From positions 19,679,743 to 19,743,742 of the forward strand of contig OY755240.1 of NCBI GenBank assembly GCA_963576725.1: a stretch of 64,000 bases of DNA, in the 5' to 3' direction. Source of the stretch: Azorinus chamasolen. Lineage: Eukaryota; Mollusca; Bivalvia; Cardiida; Solecurtidae. This document shows positions 21,004 to 30,740 of this stretch, piece by piece (positions within the stretch are counted from its first letter, which is position 1; each line of letters starts with the position of its first letter). The notes below the pieces were generated by a model. That model made no database searches. It was given only the letters and a program-made list of their open reading frames with translations, and was not told the origin of the DNA. A program made the translations under genes and the position numbers.

Positions 21004-21131
21004 ACATCGAGAATATCAGGAGAATATTTGTTTAGCAACGAAATATAAACGGAGAAAGATATTGTCAAGTGACCCATGGGAGATGTGTATTGATCGGCAT
21101 ACAACATTATTGTCATCTTATATTACATATT

Positions 21132-21345
21132 GCATTAATACATTCTATCATAAGCTATTTTTAGACCCAACCTCGTTAAATAAATCTACTGAAAAGTAAT
21201 ATTAACTGGAGAAGAGGAAGATTTTCGAATTGTATAGTTTTGAAACCATTGTGATAAATAGAGCTTTGCTCATATGGAGCAAATGCTCTTTTTATCACAC
21301 TGTTCTCAGACAGTGACTTTTGCAGAGGCGTCAAAAGATGTCAGA
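21132..21345 (+). mobile_element. B-type MITE, decayed
   Basis: CATAAGCTATTTTTAGACCC, then AAACCATTGTGATAAATAG, a shortened hairpin and GAGGCGTCAAAAGATGTCAG. Both TTAACCC ends are lost. Confidence 0.65.
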
Positions 21346-21429
21346 ATAAGGAACATTATCTGCCAAAACTGAAGTACATTTGATATTTCATGTGGAATTA
21401 AAATAAGCCGCTCTCTGAGAAAAGCGACA

Positions 21430-21690
21430 TTTTTGGCGTTGCAAACAGTGTAGACCCAGATCATACATCATATAGGAACGTTCTGCATAACCTTTATCTT
21501 GCATTAAGCTACAACCCGTTTTAAAAATCCAGGAGCTACAATGTTTACCAAACACCGATCTAGGGCAATATTACACATTTCAGGTTCATTGAAGCGTTTT
21601 GGCTTAGTGTCAAATAGCCTGGATTCTGATGGCAAGCCAAGTTACACGGCCTTTCATCTTGGTCTAAGTTGTTTGCAAAAGTCAACCAGA
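21430..21690. mobile_element. Chimeric hairpin fragments (J/A, F and C)
   Basis: GCAAACAGTGTAGACCCAGA (21441) breaks into an F-type right arm GTTCTGCATAACC...TTGCATTAAGC. 21600-21690 keeps a decayed C hairpin (TGTCAAATAGCCTGGATTC). Confidence 0.5.
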
Positions 21691-21732
21691 CCGCGCTTAG
21701 CATGACAAAGGCCAAATGAAGCATTGTACACT

Positions 21733-22405
21733 TTACTATGCTAATTGCTAAATACAAAATGCGAAATGCTTTTTGCCAATTGTGTAAATTGCTAGGGAAT
21801 GTTCCAAATGATGGATGTAATATTGCTAAATGCATGTTTGCACTAATAGCATTGAACAGTGCCATTTTTAAAGTGACTATTCATTTGCTAAATTCATGTT
21901 TATTTACACTAAAGCTTATTACTTATTGCACTATTAAATTAAAAATGGCACTGTTCAATGTTAGCAGTGCAAACATGCATTTAGCAATAAGCATTTCGCA
22001 TTTGCCATTTACATTCATCATTTGGAACATTCCGGTTCTTTCCCTAGCAATTTACTCAATTGGAAAAAAGCATTTCGCATTTTGTATTTAGCATATCGCA
22101 TATCGCATTAACCCTTTACCTGATAGAAGCGGCTTTAAGCGAGTTTAATATATTCCTCCGCTGAAGAAAATAGTTCCAATTTTTACAATAATGAACATAT
22201 AGCATCATAAATAGTTTCTATATTCTAGGAGGTGGTAGCTTAAAGCAGGCTGAAAGTAAAGCAGAATGCGCATTAAGGCGCATTCTGCTTTACTTTCAAC
22301 CTGCTTTAAGTAGTCACCTGTCTTCAAAACTATAAATAGGTTATTGGGTAAAGGGTTAAGCATTTAGCATTTAGGAAATATCATGGCAGAATGGCGTTCC
22401 ATACT
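21733..22405. mobile_element. Palindromic GCATTT-rich element, copy 2
   Basis: Left TTGCTAAATACAAAATGCGA...CCAATTGTGTAAATTGC is inverted at the right as TTTACTCAATTGG...GCATTTTGTATTTAGCA, giving sub-terminal inverted repeats of about 85-95 bp. A TTAA MITE (22108-22359) splits its right end; the host resumes GCATTTAGCATTTAGG. Same family as 835-1160. Confidence 0.75.
22108..22359 (-). mobile_element. I-type TTAA MITE, complete, nested
   Basis: 252 bp; TTAACCCTTTACCTGATAG to TTGGGTAAAGGGTTAA with clean TTAA duplication inside the GCATTT element (target CGCATTAAGCAT). The off-centre hairpin GCTTAAAGCAGGCTGAAAGT...GAATGCGC is homologous to F1 cores although the ends are TTAA-type. Confidence 0.9.
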
Positions 22406-22446
22406 TTACTTTCTTATGAACACATTTTGTATAATGATCATATCAG

Positions 22447-22656
22447 CCTTAAGCTTGCTATTGGCGGATAGGTGAGTACCTCTGCAAACAGTTTGGATCC
22501 AGATAAGACGCCGAATAACTCGGCGTCTCATCAGGATCCAAACTGTTTGACACATTGATTGCATTTTGGTAGACAAATTGATTATAACTTGAATTTTAAA
22601 AATGTACTAGGGGAAAATTTCTGTAAAAATAATTTGTTTAGCAGGCTAAAGGTTAA
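22447..22656 (-). mobile_element. C-type TTAA MITE
   Basis: AAGCTTGCTATTGGCGGATA to AGCAGGCTAAAGGTTAA. The hairpin 22486-22553 is GTTTGGATCCAGATAAGACG, centre AATAACTC, with CATCAGGATCC on the other arm. The left TTAA is decayed. Confidence 0.85.
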
Positions 22657-22776
22657 AGCATCGCGATAAAAAAAATCTAATTGCAATTTTACGTTTTGCA
22701 AACCCTGTAGATCCAGATGGGCCGTCAATATTCCTACTCAACAATCATTTTCCATTTAGCATTGTATAAAATCGTA

Positions 22777-23115
22777 TGTTGATTGTCAAGCTCCGTGCAT
22801 GAAATGATGGATAGCGAGCTCAGCATTCATTTCCAAATATACGAGTAAATCGGATGTTGATTGTCGAGCTCAACATTCATACTCCATATAAAAAATCGGA
22901 TGTTGATTGTCGAGCTCAGTCCATGAAATTTAATGTTGATTGACGAACGCAACATTCAGTACCATATATAAAATTGGATGTTGTTTGTCGAGCTCCACAT
23001 TCAAGTTCAGCATACACCTTCCTTAATTCTTATATTTGAATGCTCGTCGAGCTCGATAGTCCAGCTCAAGATCCATGTTCCCTTTATGAACCAGAGTGTT
23101 GATTGACATTCCACC
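22777..23115. repeat. Irregular repeat of TGTTGATTGTCGAGCTC
   Basis: TGTTGATTGnCGAnCnC with CATTCA nearby recurs at about 22777, 22855, 22901, 22934 and 22979, with weaker copies to 23115. Spacing is uneven (33-78 bp). No coding frame spans it. Confidence 0.55.
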
Positions 23116-23203
23116 TTATAAACGTTTGCTTTAACCTATAACTCTCTACCTCACAGGAACAGTAAAGTCACTCAAGAAAGTATAATTATTGATTTTTAAA
23201 ACA

Positions 23204-23320
23204 GTTGGTAGCTTAAATACAGGATACACTTTATGCAGAAAGGGAGCTTTTTGCATTACGTTTGCCCTGCATTAAGCAACCACCTGCTTTTACAGGTTCC
23301 TATGTTGATAAAGTGTGTGG
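23204..23320. mobile_element. F6-like hairpin remnant
   Basis: GGTAGCTTAAATACAGGATAC...GCAGAAAGGGAGCTTTTTGC...CCCTGCATTAAGCAACCACC. The centre and termini are lost. Confidence 0.55.
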
Positions 23321-23333
23321 TAGCACAGAGCTA

Positions 23334-23680
23334 TAGATAAAGGAGCGTACCCAAGTACTAAAATAGTCATTTTCTCCACCAAACCCTATACTGTGACCAC
23401 TCTTTAGAACAGTCTCTTCTAATTAGTGGTCACAGTATAGGGTTTGGTGGAAAAGTAAAAAAAGCTATTCTTGGAAATACAGTAGAACCCCTCTAATGCG
23501 ACTACTTAATGAATAAACATGGGTGTCTTTATAAGCAGGTGGTTGCTTAATGTAGGACAAATGTAATGCAGAAAGCTCCTCTAGGAGCTTTTTGCATTAC
23601 TTTTGTCCTGCATTAAGCTACCACCTGCATCTAGCACTCAGATTTATACCTCTTATCTGGAGCTCTGTAGCATTAGCTAG
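23334..23680. mobile_element. G-family element with F2 insert
   Basis: G left flank GAGCTATAGATAAAGGAGCG and palindrome CTCCACCAAACCCTATACTG...CAGTATAGGGTTTGGTGG (23374-23451). At CAGTAGAACCCCTCTAATGC (23480) an F2 element begins; it runs through its hairpin and, without its right end, rejoins G sequence TATCTGGAGCTCTGTAGC near 23655. Confidence 0.7.
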
Positions 23681-23859
23681 ACTTTACTATATCTATAAGC
23701 ATGCATTCGGAATAACACTATCATGATGCTTGGATGTTGACGAGAAGCGGGGTGACATGTCCTTTCATCTGTAACAAGCATTGTATGCGCTGTTCACCAC
23801 GTATTCCCGTCTCTGTACTTTGCATGTTAGATGCAGAGGACGCATACATTCATATACTT

Positions 23860-23985
23860 TCAAGAATAACTCCTTCTTTTCTCCAACAAACCCTATGCTG
23901 TGACCACTCTTTAGAATCGTCTCGAAGAGACGATTCTAAAGAGTGGTCATAACATACGGTTTGGCGGAGAAATGACGATTTTAGT
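23860..23985. mobile_element. G-family element with perfect inner stem
   Basis: GTGACCACTCTTTAGAATCG with TCTCGAAGAGA centre and exact inverse GATTCTAAAGAGTGGTCA. Outer arms AACAAACCCTATG/CATACGGTTTGG have drifted. Confidence 0.75.
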
Positions 23986-24113
23986 ATTTGAGTAGGCACG
24001 TTTATTTGTTAACACTTCTCTTTCAGGTAAAATTGCCACTGAAACTCTAATAATACAACGATTAACCATTTTGATGGTCTCTTTATGTCTGCAACAATTT
24101 CGTGATGTCGATT

Positions 24114-24330
24114 TTAACCCTTTTCTCCGCCGAGTGAACTTTGTATGCTAAAATTATCGTCTACTTCAGGTTTCAAATTAGTCGTTTCTTAAATCATTTG
24201 CCAAAACCGTAACAAGAGTATCAATCAGTTTTGATCCTAATCAAACGCCGAGTTACTCGACGTCTCATATGGATCCAAACTGCTTGCACATGTAATAATT
24301 TATTCACCTAAGTCGGTGAAGGAAATCAAA
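24114..24330 (-). mobile_element. C2-type MITE, decayed
   Basis: TTAACCCTTTTCTCCGCCGA at the left, TCGGTGAAGGA at the right without TTAA. Hairpin 24216-24289 with several mismatches (GATCCTAATCAAACGCCGAG). Confidence 0.65.
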
Positions 24331-24435
24331 GCGTCGATATTGTCTGACCTTTTGTAGTGATGCTGAATTGCCATTAAGCACTTTGATGTGCTCGTAATCT
24401 GATTTCAGTTTTGTACCATCATGAATAATTAAGTA

Positions 24436-24639
24436 CAGTAAAACTCCTCTGATTCGATCACCAAACAGAGGTCTAATGCTGGGTCTAAGAGACATGTGGT
24501 ACCTTAATGCAGGACGGAAGTAATGCAGAAAGCTCCTATTGGAGCTTTCTGCATTACTTTCGTTCTGCATTAAGCACCACATGCTTTTAAAGACATCCAT
24601 TTTTATTTATCAAATGGTCGCTTTAGAGGGATTATACTG
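24436..24639. mobile_element. F2 pogo-type MITE, complete
   Basis: TA, CAGTAAAACTCCTCTGATTC at the left; GAGGGATTATACTG at the right. The core GCAGAAAGCTCCTATTGGAG and TTAATGCAGGACGGAAGT arms are near perfect. Confidence 0.85.
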
Positions 24640-26030
24640 TGTTTAACAGGGTACATAACGACAGAGTGGCAGTAGTCAAGGTTTTAGCTTAGTTTATAAC
24701 ATAACTCGTGGCTTCAGCGTGACGTAACACTATCATTTATTTTTTGATAATCACGGGCATATATTCACTAGTGAATAACATTCGAACGACCGAACTCTAT
24801 TCATACGCGCTGTCAAAACAAACTGGCGGACGGTGATCGACCTACCTGTCCACGACTGAGTCACGATAGATGGCAAATGATTGTTGGCACTTGCGCCTTA
24901 ATTTCGATAAAATAATACAAATTGTAATCGCTGTCAGGAATCATATACAAAATGTATGCCAAAAAAGACCTACCAGCTACTCTGACCCATACAATCCATT
25001 CTACATTTAAAATGCCTCCTCAACTTTGCAATTTCTTCACCGCATGTCCTTTTGTTTATGCAGATTTCTACTCATAAACATATCTCATCAATCAACAACT
25101 ATAGTCATCTGAATCCAGCACAGCACAAACATATTTCAAATATGCTATACTCACTAACTCAGCTGATCGCGATAATTTTCCTCCTGTTCCAACACATTTT
25201 ATGCAGCAGTTCGTACTGAATCTTTTGTCCATTTCAAACATTTTCACTGAACTTGAATCGAGATTTTTTTCTCGGTGGAAATGTCCATGTCCATGTGTAT
25301 ACATACAACACTAATGAAGGGCTTAATATACCAAAACGAAGGCGCATTTCGAATCCCATTGACAGTGAGTGTCGGACGTGTTGGCGACTGTATGTGGGTC
25401 TTCATGTAAATGGCGCGCTTTACATAGACACATGTTGTGTACAATGACGTCATAATGTGACGTGTTTGTAACTATGTATGTCAAAACTGTAACTCAAAAT
25501 TTATTTTGACGTGTTTCTGTATGTTTTTGTATCATAAACTATCACAGTTAAATTGAATACCAGAGAGGTCTGAATTAGATCCTGGTTGATATGACAGTAA
25601 GTGAAAGAAAAAGTTGGAAAATTTGGACCTACTTTGTCCCAGTTACTTAGCGAACCTAATAACACCTTTCATTCATCATTTCTATATGTAAGGAGAATTT
25701 ATAACAACCCACGTTACTGCTGAAATATTGGCTGCAAATAACATTTGTGTGTGTTATGTTATAAATAGGATCTTGCATTCGTGTTCATGATTATTGGATT
25801 TATTAAATTCGTCTTTTTAAAACGATAAAAAAAACTCGCTAAAGCTCGTTTTTTATCGTTTTAAAAAGACTCATTTAATAAATCCAATAATCAAGAACAC
25901 TCATGTAAGATCCTCTATTTACTGAATATTTACGAAGTGACGCATTGTTACATGTACATAAATATCCATGATGAAATAGATTTATTGCTGAGTACTGTAT
26001 GCCATTCTATGGTTTCCTTTCAGCTTGATA
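24640..26030. other. Low-repeat region upstream of the GPCR gene
   Basis: No MITE termini between 24640 and 25750. Small palindrome ATTCACTAGTGAAT at about 24764. Short frames (25092-25453, both strands) have no domain. It may hold upstream exons or promoter of the GPCR gene, which I cannot locate. Confidence 0.4.
25760..25921. repeat. 160-bp inverted repeat, A/T-rich arms
   Basis: The arms from ATAAATAGGATCTTGCATTC inward to AAAACGATAAAAAA are matched by TTTTTTATCGTTTTAAAAAG outward to TGTAAGATCCTCTATTT, about 70 bp each with few mismatches around CTCGCTAAAGCTCG. Not one of the named MITE families. Confidence 0.8.
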
Positions 26031-26313
26031 TAACCCTATACTTTATGAATATTCATGTAAGAAATAACGACATCTATCATGATGACTTTTAATATTTCAT
26101 TTTTATAATGGCACATGAACACATGAAAATTTAGCCACGACAACACTTTTAGAATCGGATCTATATTATTCCATCAGCACCCAGAGTAGATGCTGGTGAA
26201 ACAGTTCCTATAATAGTTATCTTTTCTTGGTCTAGTGCTCCAAAAGGAGCTTTCTGCATGACTTTCACCTTGCATTAAGTAGCCACCTGCCTAAAAATAC
26301 ATAAAATGGTATA
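26031..26313 (+). mobile_element. A-type left part joined to F3 right part
   Basis: ATAACCCTATACTTTATGAA to a decayed A hairpin (about 26240), then GGAGCTTTCTGCATGACTTT...AGCCACCTGCC, the right half of an F3 core. Confidence 0.6.
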
Positions 26314-26525
26314 CAGTATACCCTCTCTATAACGGCCACTAAATTGTGTTAATTAGTTTGTATTGAGGGCAGGTGGCTGCTTAAAGCAAGGTGAAAGTAA
26401 AACAGAACGCTCCTATAGGACTATAGTCCTATAGGAGAGTTCTGTTTTACTTTCATCTTGCTTCACCTGTCTTTAAAACAAAATACTTGATGTAATGTAG
26501 TGGTCGTTATAGAGAGGTTTTACTG
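26314..26525. mobile_element. F1 pogo-type MITE just upstream of the GPCR exon
   Basis: TA, CAGTATACCCTCTCTATAAC at the left, ATAGAGAGGTTTTACTG then TA at the right, 212 bp. The hairpin centre is itself a nested palindrome, CCTATAGGACTATAGTCCTA TAGG, in place of the usual CTCCTATAGGAG. It ends 61 bp before the likely start codon. Confidence 0.9.
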
Positions 26526-26569
26526 TACTATAAAAATCCGGCTTAGAGAGGCTCTACTGTACTGTATAC

Positions 26570-26586
26570 GTTTTAATTTGTTTCAG
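26570..26586 (+). promoter_or_regulatory. Putative 3' splice acceptor of the GPCR exon
   Basis: TTTTAATTTGTTTCAG, a pyrimidine-rich tract with AG, ends at the base before ATG 26587. It suggests that the coding exon is preceded by an intron and a non-coding first exon, as is common in animal GPCR genes. Inference from sequence only. Confidence 0.5.
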
Positions 26587-27795
26587 ATGACGGTCTTTGT
26601 GAGCGGTTCAACCTGTCCATATACTTACGACGTTGTAGACGACTTGGTGGGCAAGAATGTAACGTTGGAAGATGCTTCCGAGTGGCCATGTGAGCTCCGT
26701 TCATTTTGGGTTGAAATATACCCGCTGGTCAAAATAGTCCGATGGCTGCTGTCGTATGGCACCTCTCTTATCATCATCATTGGGACGTTTCTGAACGCTT
26801 TGTCCTTCGTTGTGCTCATGCAGAACCACATGAGGAAGACCGCCTCCAACCTCTATCTGGCTTGTCTTGCTGTCTACGACATTTGTACTTTGACCTTCAA
26901 TTTCATGATCGGCGTTATCAGAGGCAACAGTGAGGCGGCAAATAAAAATTTCCAAAGCAGCGAAAGCCTCTGCACTTTTCACGGCGTTGTTGTCGAACTC
27001 TTCAACCTCCTCTCTGTCTGGATTATCGTGGCGTTTACCTTGGAGAGATTCTTCATGGTCAAGTTCCCGCTGAAGGCCAGAACGTGGTCCCCAAAGAAGA
27101 CAGTCGTTACTCTTGTTGCCGTCTCAATCGTTATGACTATTGTGTCATTTCATAAAATCGCAGTGTCTGGCTTTGAGGGGGATTCAGTGTTTGGGTACAA
27201 GGCCTGCAAAACGAGGCGCAAGATCTTCAGAGAAATCATCTACGTATACGTCGCTCTGAATACCTGGCTCCCCACGTTTATAATTGTCGGCTTGAACAGC
27301 GTCATCATCTTAGAAATTCGCAAGAACCAGCGTAAGCGAAGAGAAATGGTCCAGACGTCGATGTCAAAGTCCGATGAAAAAGCAACTCGCCTTCTTCTTG
27401 CCGTGTCCAGCACATATGTGCTTCTCGTACTACCGCTAGGAATAGTACAAACGATAGAACTCATTTGGAATGGTCAGATGGCTGTTCTGCCGGGTGACCC
27501 ACACTACGTCGATTTCATGATTACTAAAATTAAGCTCAAATGGGCGCGTGCGTTCTTTTTCTTCTTCTATCAGCTGAACTACGCGATTAATTTCCTTCTG
27601 TACGTGGCTTCGTCATCAGCAACGAGATTTCGCGCCAATTTACGCAAGGTATTGCGCATGAAACAAGTAATGAACGAATCGATGTTTACCGTACAAACCA
27701 AACCAAATTCAGTGATGCCGGCACCCAGTAAAGTAGACGCAAATGAGAAGAAAGACGGCATCGAAGACAGCAATGCAGAATGCAGTCATGCATGA
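26587..27795 (+). CDS. Class A GPCR, peptide (FMRFamide-receptor-like) type
   Basis: 402 codons, intact, with seven hydrophobic segments at about residues 55-78, 87-111, 127-152, 171-190, 215-243, 265-293 and 318-340. Family landmarks: N70 (1.50), D98 (2.50), C129 with C207 for the extracellular disulfide, ERF 153-155 in place of DRY, P229 (5.50), P283 (6.50), and N335-F-L-L-Y339 in place of NPxxY. N-glycosylation site NVT at 24-26; basic loop 3 (245-254). ERF and NFLLY are typical of invertebrate FMRFamide-receptor-like and orphan peptide receptors; the ligand is unknown. The canonical W4.50 is absent. An in-frame ATG at 26500 would add 29 residues, but they are read out of the adjacent F1 MITE. 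ATG 26587 follows an acceptor-like site and is preferred. It would act at the plasma membrane through G proteins. No operon-like neighbours. Confidence 0.9.
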   Translation: MTVFVSGSTCPYTYDVVDDLVGKNVTLEDASEWPCELRSFWVEIYPLVKIVRWLLSYGTSLIIIIGTFLNALSFVVLMQNHMRKTASNLYLACLAVYDICTLTFNFMIGVIRGNSEAANKNFQSSESLCTFHGVVVELFNLLSVWIIVAFTLERFFMVKFPLKARTWSPKKTVVTLVAVSIVMTIVSFHKIAVSGFEGDSVFGYKACKTRRKIFREIIYVYVALNTWLPTFIIVGLNSVIILEIRKNQRKRREMVQTSMSKSDEKATRLLLAVSSTYVLLVLPLGIVQTIELIWNGQMAVLPGDPHYVDFMITKIKLKWARAFFFFFYQLNYAINFLLYVASSSATRFRANLRKVLRMKQVMNESMFTVQTKPNSVMPAPSKVDANEKKDGIEDSNAECSHA

Positions 27796-27841
27796 GAAAC
27801 TATGTGTACATTTTGTATACAACACCGTCACAGTGCACAAA

Positions 27842-27847
27842 AATAAA
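27842..27847 (+). terminator. Polyadenylation signal AATAAA of the GPCR gene
   Basis: AATAAA 47 bases after the TGA stop codon (27793-27795). Cleavage would fall about 10-30 bases later, before the F3 MITE at 27876, giving a very short 3' UTR. Confidence 0.55.
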
Positions 27848-27875
27848 GACATCACGAATATGTATTAGCTGAATA

Positions 27876-28079
27876 CAGTAAAACATCTCTAAACTGGAAT
27901 TCTAGTAAAGAAGATTTTAGATACTGTAAGGCAGGTGGCTGCTCATTGCCGGATGGAAGTCATGCAGAAAAATCCTAGAGGAGTTTTATGTGTGACTTTC
28001 ACCTTGCATTAAGCAGCTACCTGTCTCCAACACCGATATTTACACTAAATTTAACGTCCGCTTTAGAGAGGTATTACTG
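27876..28079. mobile_element. F3 pogo-type MITE just downstream of the GPCR gene
   Basis: TA, CAGTAAAACATCTCTAAACT at the left; GCTTTAGAGAGGTATTACTG at the right. 204 bp. The hairpin has drifted (GGATGGAAGTCATGCAG against GTGACTTTCACCTTGC). Confidence 0.85.
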
Positions 28080-28083
28080 CATA

Positions 28084-28240
28084 TAGAAATAAAGACATCA
28101 TGGAAATTTAACAACTGAATATCTATAATTGTATACAGATTTTGGCCATAAAAAACCTGTATATCAGATCTATATAATTCCATACGCAAACCTGCAACAC
28201 TGACTCTCATTAGACAGTTCTTACAGCGTCAAAAGGTGTA
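28084..28240 (+). mobile_element. A-type MITE, decayed
   Basis: GAAATAAAGACATCATGG, TTTGGCCATAA, AGATCTATATAATTCCATAC follow the A left body; the hairpin is destroyed and no right end is seen. Confidence 0.55.
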
Positions 28241-28453
28241 AAAATCTTATTATGAAGTAAATGATCAACATTTACAACGCGTATTTAATTGGATCCTTCC
28301 AGATATGACACTGGACTGTCTCATGCCATTTCTAGAGGGTGAATTTTCCATGAACTGAAAAATATGACAAACGAAGCACACCAGTGGGAGGCCTCTAATC
28401 CGGGTTTACACTGTTTGAAACGAGTATTTAACTCGGTTCCTGCAGACTAAGTG

Positions 28454-28684
28454 TTAACCCATTTGCGCCCAGTGGATTCTTCCATGTTTATATATTGGAT
28501 TAGTCCATTTTTTTTATCTAAGAGATGCCTGGCCTAAATTTTCAATTTCGTTTTGGTTTATATTGAAATTCCTATCAGTAAACAGTGTAGACTCTGATCA
28601 GACGCCGCATTATGCGGCGTCTGATCAGAGTCTACACTGTTTGCCTATGTCCCATATATGGGATCGTGGGAACAAATGGGTAAA
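28454..28684 (+). mobile_element. K-type TTAA MITE with perfect hairpin
   Basis: TTAACCCATTTGCGCCCAGT to ACAAATGGGTAAA. The hairpin AAACAGTGTAGACTCTGATC...GACGCCGCAT is a perfect palindrome and lacks the unpaired T-T of families A, C, D and E. CCCATATATGGG is a second small palindrome by the right end. Second copy at 60944-61167. Confidence 0.85.
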
Positions 28685-28769
28685 TGATATTTATTTATCC
28701 TTTGAATGTTGAATAATCAAAGTAGAATAGCCAATCTGTTCATTCAGTATTCAGACGTATATTTGCTAT

Positions 28770-28990
28770 GGGGGTTTTGAGTGACAAATAGGGTAGATCC
28801 TGATCAATGGGTTTATGTAGGAACTCGTTGAGCTGTGTCTACATTGTTTGCAAATCAAGTGAAATGATGACGTCACAAATATTCATTAACTAATTGTATA
28901 ATGGTATATGAGCTCAGGATTTTGTAGCCATGGCAAAAACTGTAGAAGTTGATAAGCAAACAGAGCAGACCCTGCAAACGGGGTTTTTAC
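28770..28990. mobile_element. J/M hairpin remnant and A fragment
   Basis: GACAAATAGGGTAGATCCTG...GTGTCTACATTGTTTGC (28783-28852), then an A left body (28864-28970) that breaks inside the first hairpin arm at GCAGACCCTGC. Confidence 0.55.
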
Positions 28991-29274
28991 GCAAATGTTA
29001 AGACCGAAATACTGCGAATAATTGTGTTTACACAAGTGTAAGACCGAAATGCTGCGATTACTGTAACGGCTACTGTTGACTGAAACGGGATAGATCGGCC
29101 TTGTCGAAGGTTATCCGATTGAATGATAACCAGTATCCGTCCATATTGAAACAATACAAACGATGTATATTTGTAGTACATGTAATATAATAGTCTATTT
29201 TGCATAACTATTAGTGTGTTTAATGTATTTAGTACGACCCGTTCAATATTGTTATCAGATCTGTTTACGTTATA

Positions 29275-29467
29275 CACTAAAACCCTTCTAATGCGACCAC
29301 AGAAACGTATTCTAATGCCGGGTTTAAAGCTTAATACAGGAAGAAAGTAATGCAAAACGCACCTATAGGAGCGTTCTGTATTACTTTCGTCCTGCATTAA
29401 GCACTCGTATGCTTTAAAAGACGCCAATGTTTATTTATTATATGGTCACGTTAGGGGGGTTCTACTG
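29275..29467. mobile_element. F2 pogo-type MITE
   Basis: CACTAAAACCCTTCTAATGC to GTTAGGGGGGTTCTACTG; TA on both sides. Hairpin GCACCTATAGGAGCG with TTAATACAGGAAGAAAGT arms. The left half of the inner arm carries AAAACGC instead of GAAAGC. Confidence 0.8.
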
Positions 29468-29507
29468 TATATTTAATGACTGTAAATAGATAATAGTATC
29501 CTATTAG

Positions 29508-29723
29508 TTAATGAATATTCGTGCAACAAATAATGACGTCATGATTTCTATTAATTAGAAAAATGACAGATGAACACAGGAATGTTTAGCTATTACATGT
29601 ACGGAACCTGTACAAGCAGTCCTACATGTATCTTATTCCATAAGAAAAAAAGAACAGACCATTATCGGACGGCCTCTAGAGGAACCGTCTGATGTGGGTC
29701 TTTTCTGCTTGTAAAGGCGTTAT
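29508..29723 (+). mobile_element. A-type MITE, right end cut by D
   Basis: The A left body (TGAATATTCGTGCAACAAAT) and a decayed hairpin lead to GTAAAGGCGTTAT, where the TTAA of the D element takes over. The A right terminus is missing. Confidence 0.7.
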
Positions 29724-29969
29724 TTAACCTTTTCACCGCCGCAGTCGCATAAATACACCACGACAAATAATGCAGTCCCAGATCAGACGCCGCCTTTTCA
29801 AGGCGGCGTCTGATCAGGGACTTCACTATTTGTCTCAATCTCTATTTCTATATATGTGCTTTATTCCTTTGAAATTTGCATTTATTGATCTCATTTCCTT
29901 ACTTTACTGAATGATTTAACAAACTTGGATTGCAGACGACAATTAGAAATTTGGCGCCGAAAGTGTTAA
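29724..29969 (-). mobile_element. D-type TTAA MITE, complete
   Basis: 246 bp, TTAACCTTTTCACCGCCGCA to TTTGGCGCCGAAAGTGTTAA. Hairpin CAGATCAGACGCCGCCTTTT and complement, with the A/C and A/A sites unpaired as in other D copies. Confidence 0.85.
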
Positions 29970-30007
29970 AAGGCTTTTCGATGAAGTAAAGACCTAAACG
30001 TGCTGTT

Positions 30008-30211
30008 TTAATCCATTGCCTCATATTGACGCATTTATGACGTCTCTGTAGAAGTCACTTTTTTGAAACCATAGGGATAAATAGAGCATTTGCTCAACAG
30101 GAGTAAATGCTTTATTTATCATAATGATTTCAAAATTACACATTTCTACAAATTTACTTGTTTCTAGTAAACGCTCATTTTAAGTAGCTTCATACAATGA
30201 GGAATGGGTTA
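30008..30211 (-). mobile_element. B-type TTAA MITE, right TTAA mutated
   Basis: TTAATCCATTGCCTCATATT to ATGAGGAATGGGTTAT. Hairpin AATAGAGCATTTGCTCAACA with mismatches in the right arm. Confidence 0.8.
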
Positions 30212-30740
30212 TCTAAGTGTTTTCTGATCTTGTTTACATAGAGACCCAGACAAGCATGTGAAGTTGGTACATATATGTCAGCGTCAATAGTTTGTATGCT
30301 ACCTCTGAAAGCAGTGTAGACGCTAATCAGAGACAGCGTTCCACAGAATCGGCTGATCGGGGTACACTGCACAGTAATTGATCGCCGCATGAGCGGCGAT
30401 CACTAATGGAATGTTCAAAAGTATTTACCCATGTAGGAGGGGTAGCGACAAGTTTTACAAGGTCTATTCAGCGTATATCGGTGAGGAAAACGAAATGAAT
30501 TGGCTCATGATAGCGTGGCAGAGAATAGTTTCTATCTGCATTATTGATGTAGTGAAATATGTGATGTAAAAACCTTCATACGATGTTTAAAAAGAAATTT
30601 ATCAAAATTATTGATTAAATTATCATGAGAGTGATAAATGTTTTAATGAAGTTTTATTGTTTTATTTATTTTTATTTAAAAAAGTCGTCAATATAGTAGC
30701 ATGATAACTTTATATACATCTTCAATTTCCCTTGAAGTAT
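30212..30740. other. Mostly featureless; one small GC-rich palindrome
   Basis: 30300-30370 has a decayed J/A-type hairpin (GCAGTGTAGACGCTAATCAG). TGATCGCCGCATGAGCGGCGATCA (30378-30401) is an almost perfect palindrome not tied to a known element. The remainder is A/T-rich without genes. Confidence 0.45.

Noticed and set aside
26500..26586. ATG 26500 as the GPCR start
   Set aside because: Its first codons lie within an F1 MITE end and the segment is not GPCR-like; ATG 26587 follows an acceptor-like TTTCAG.
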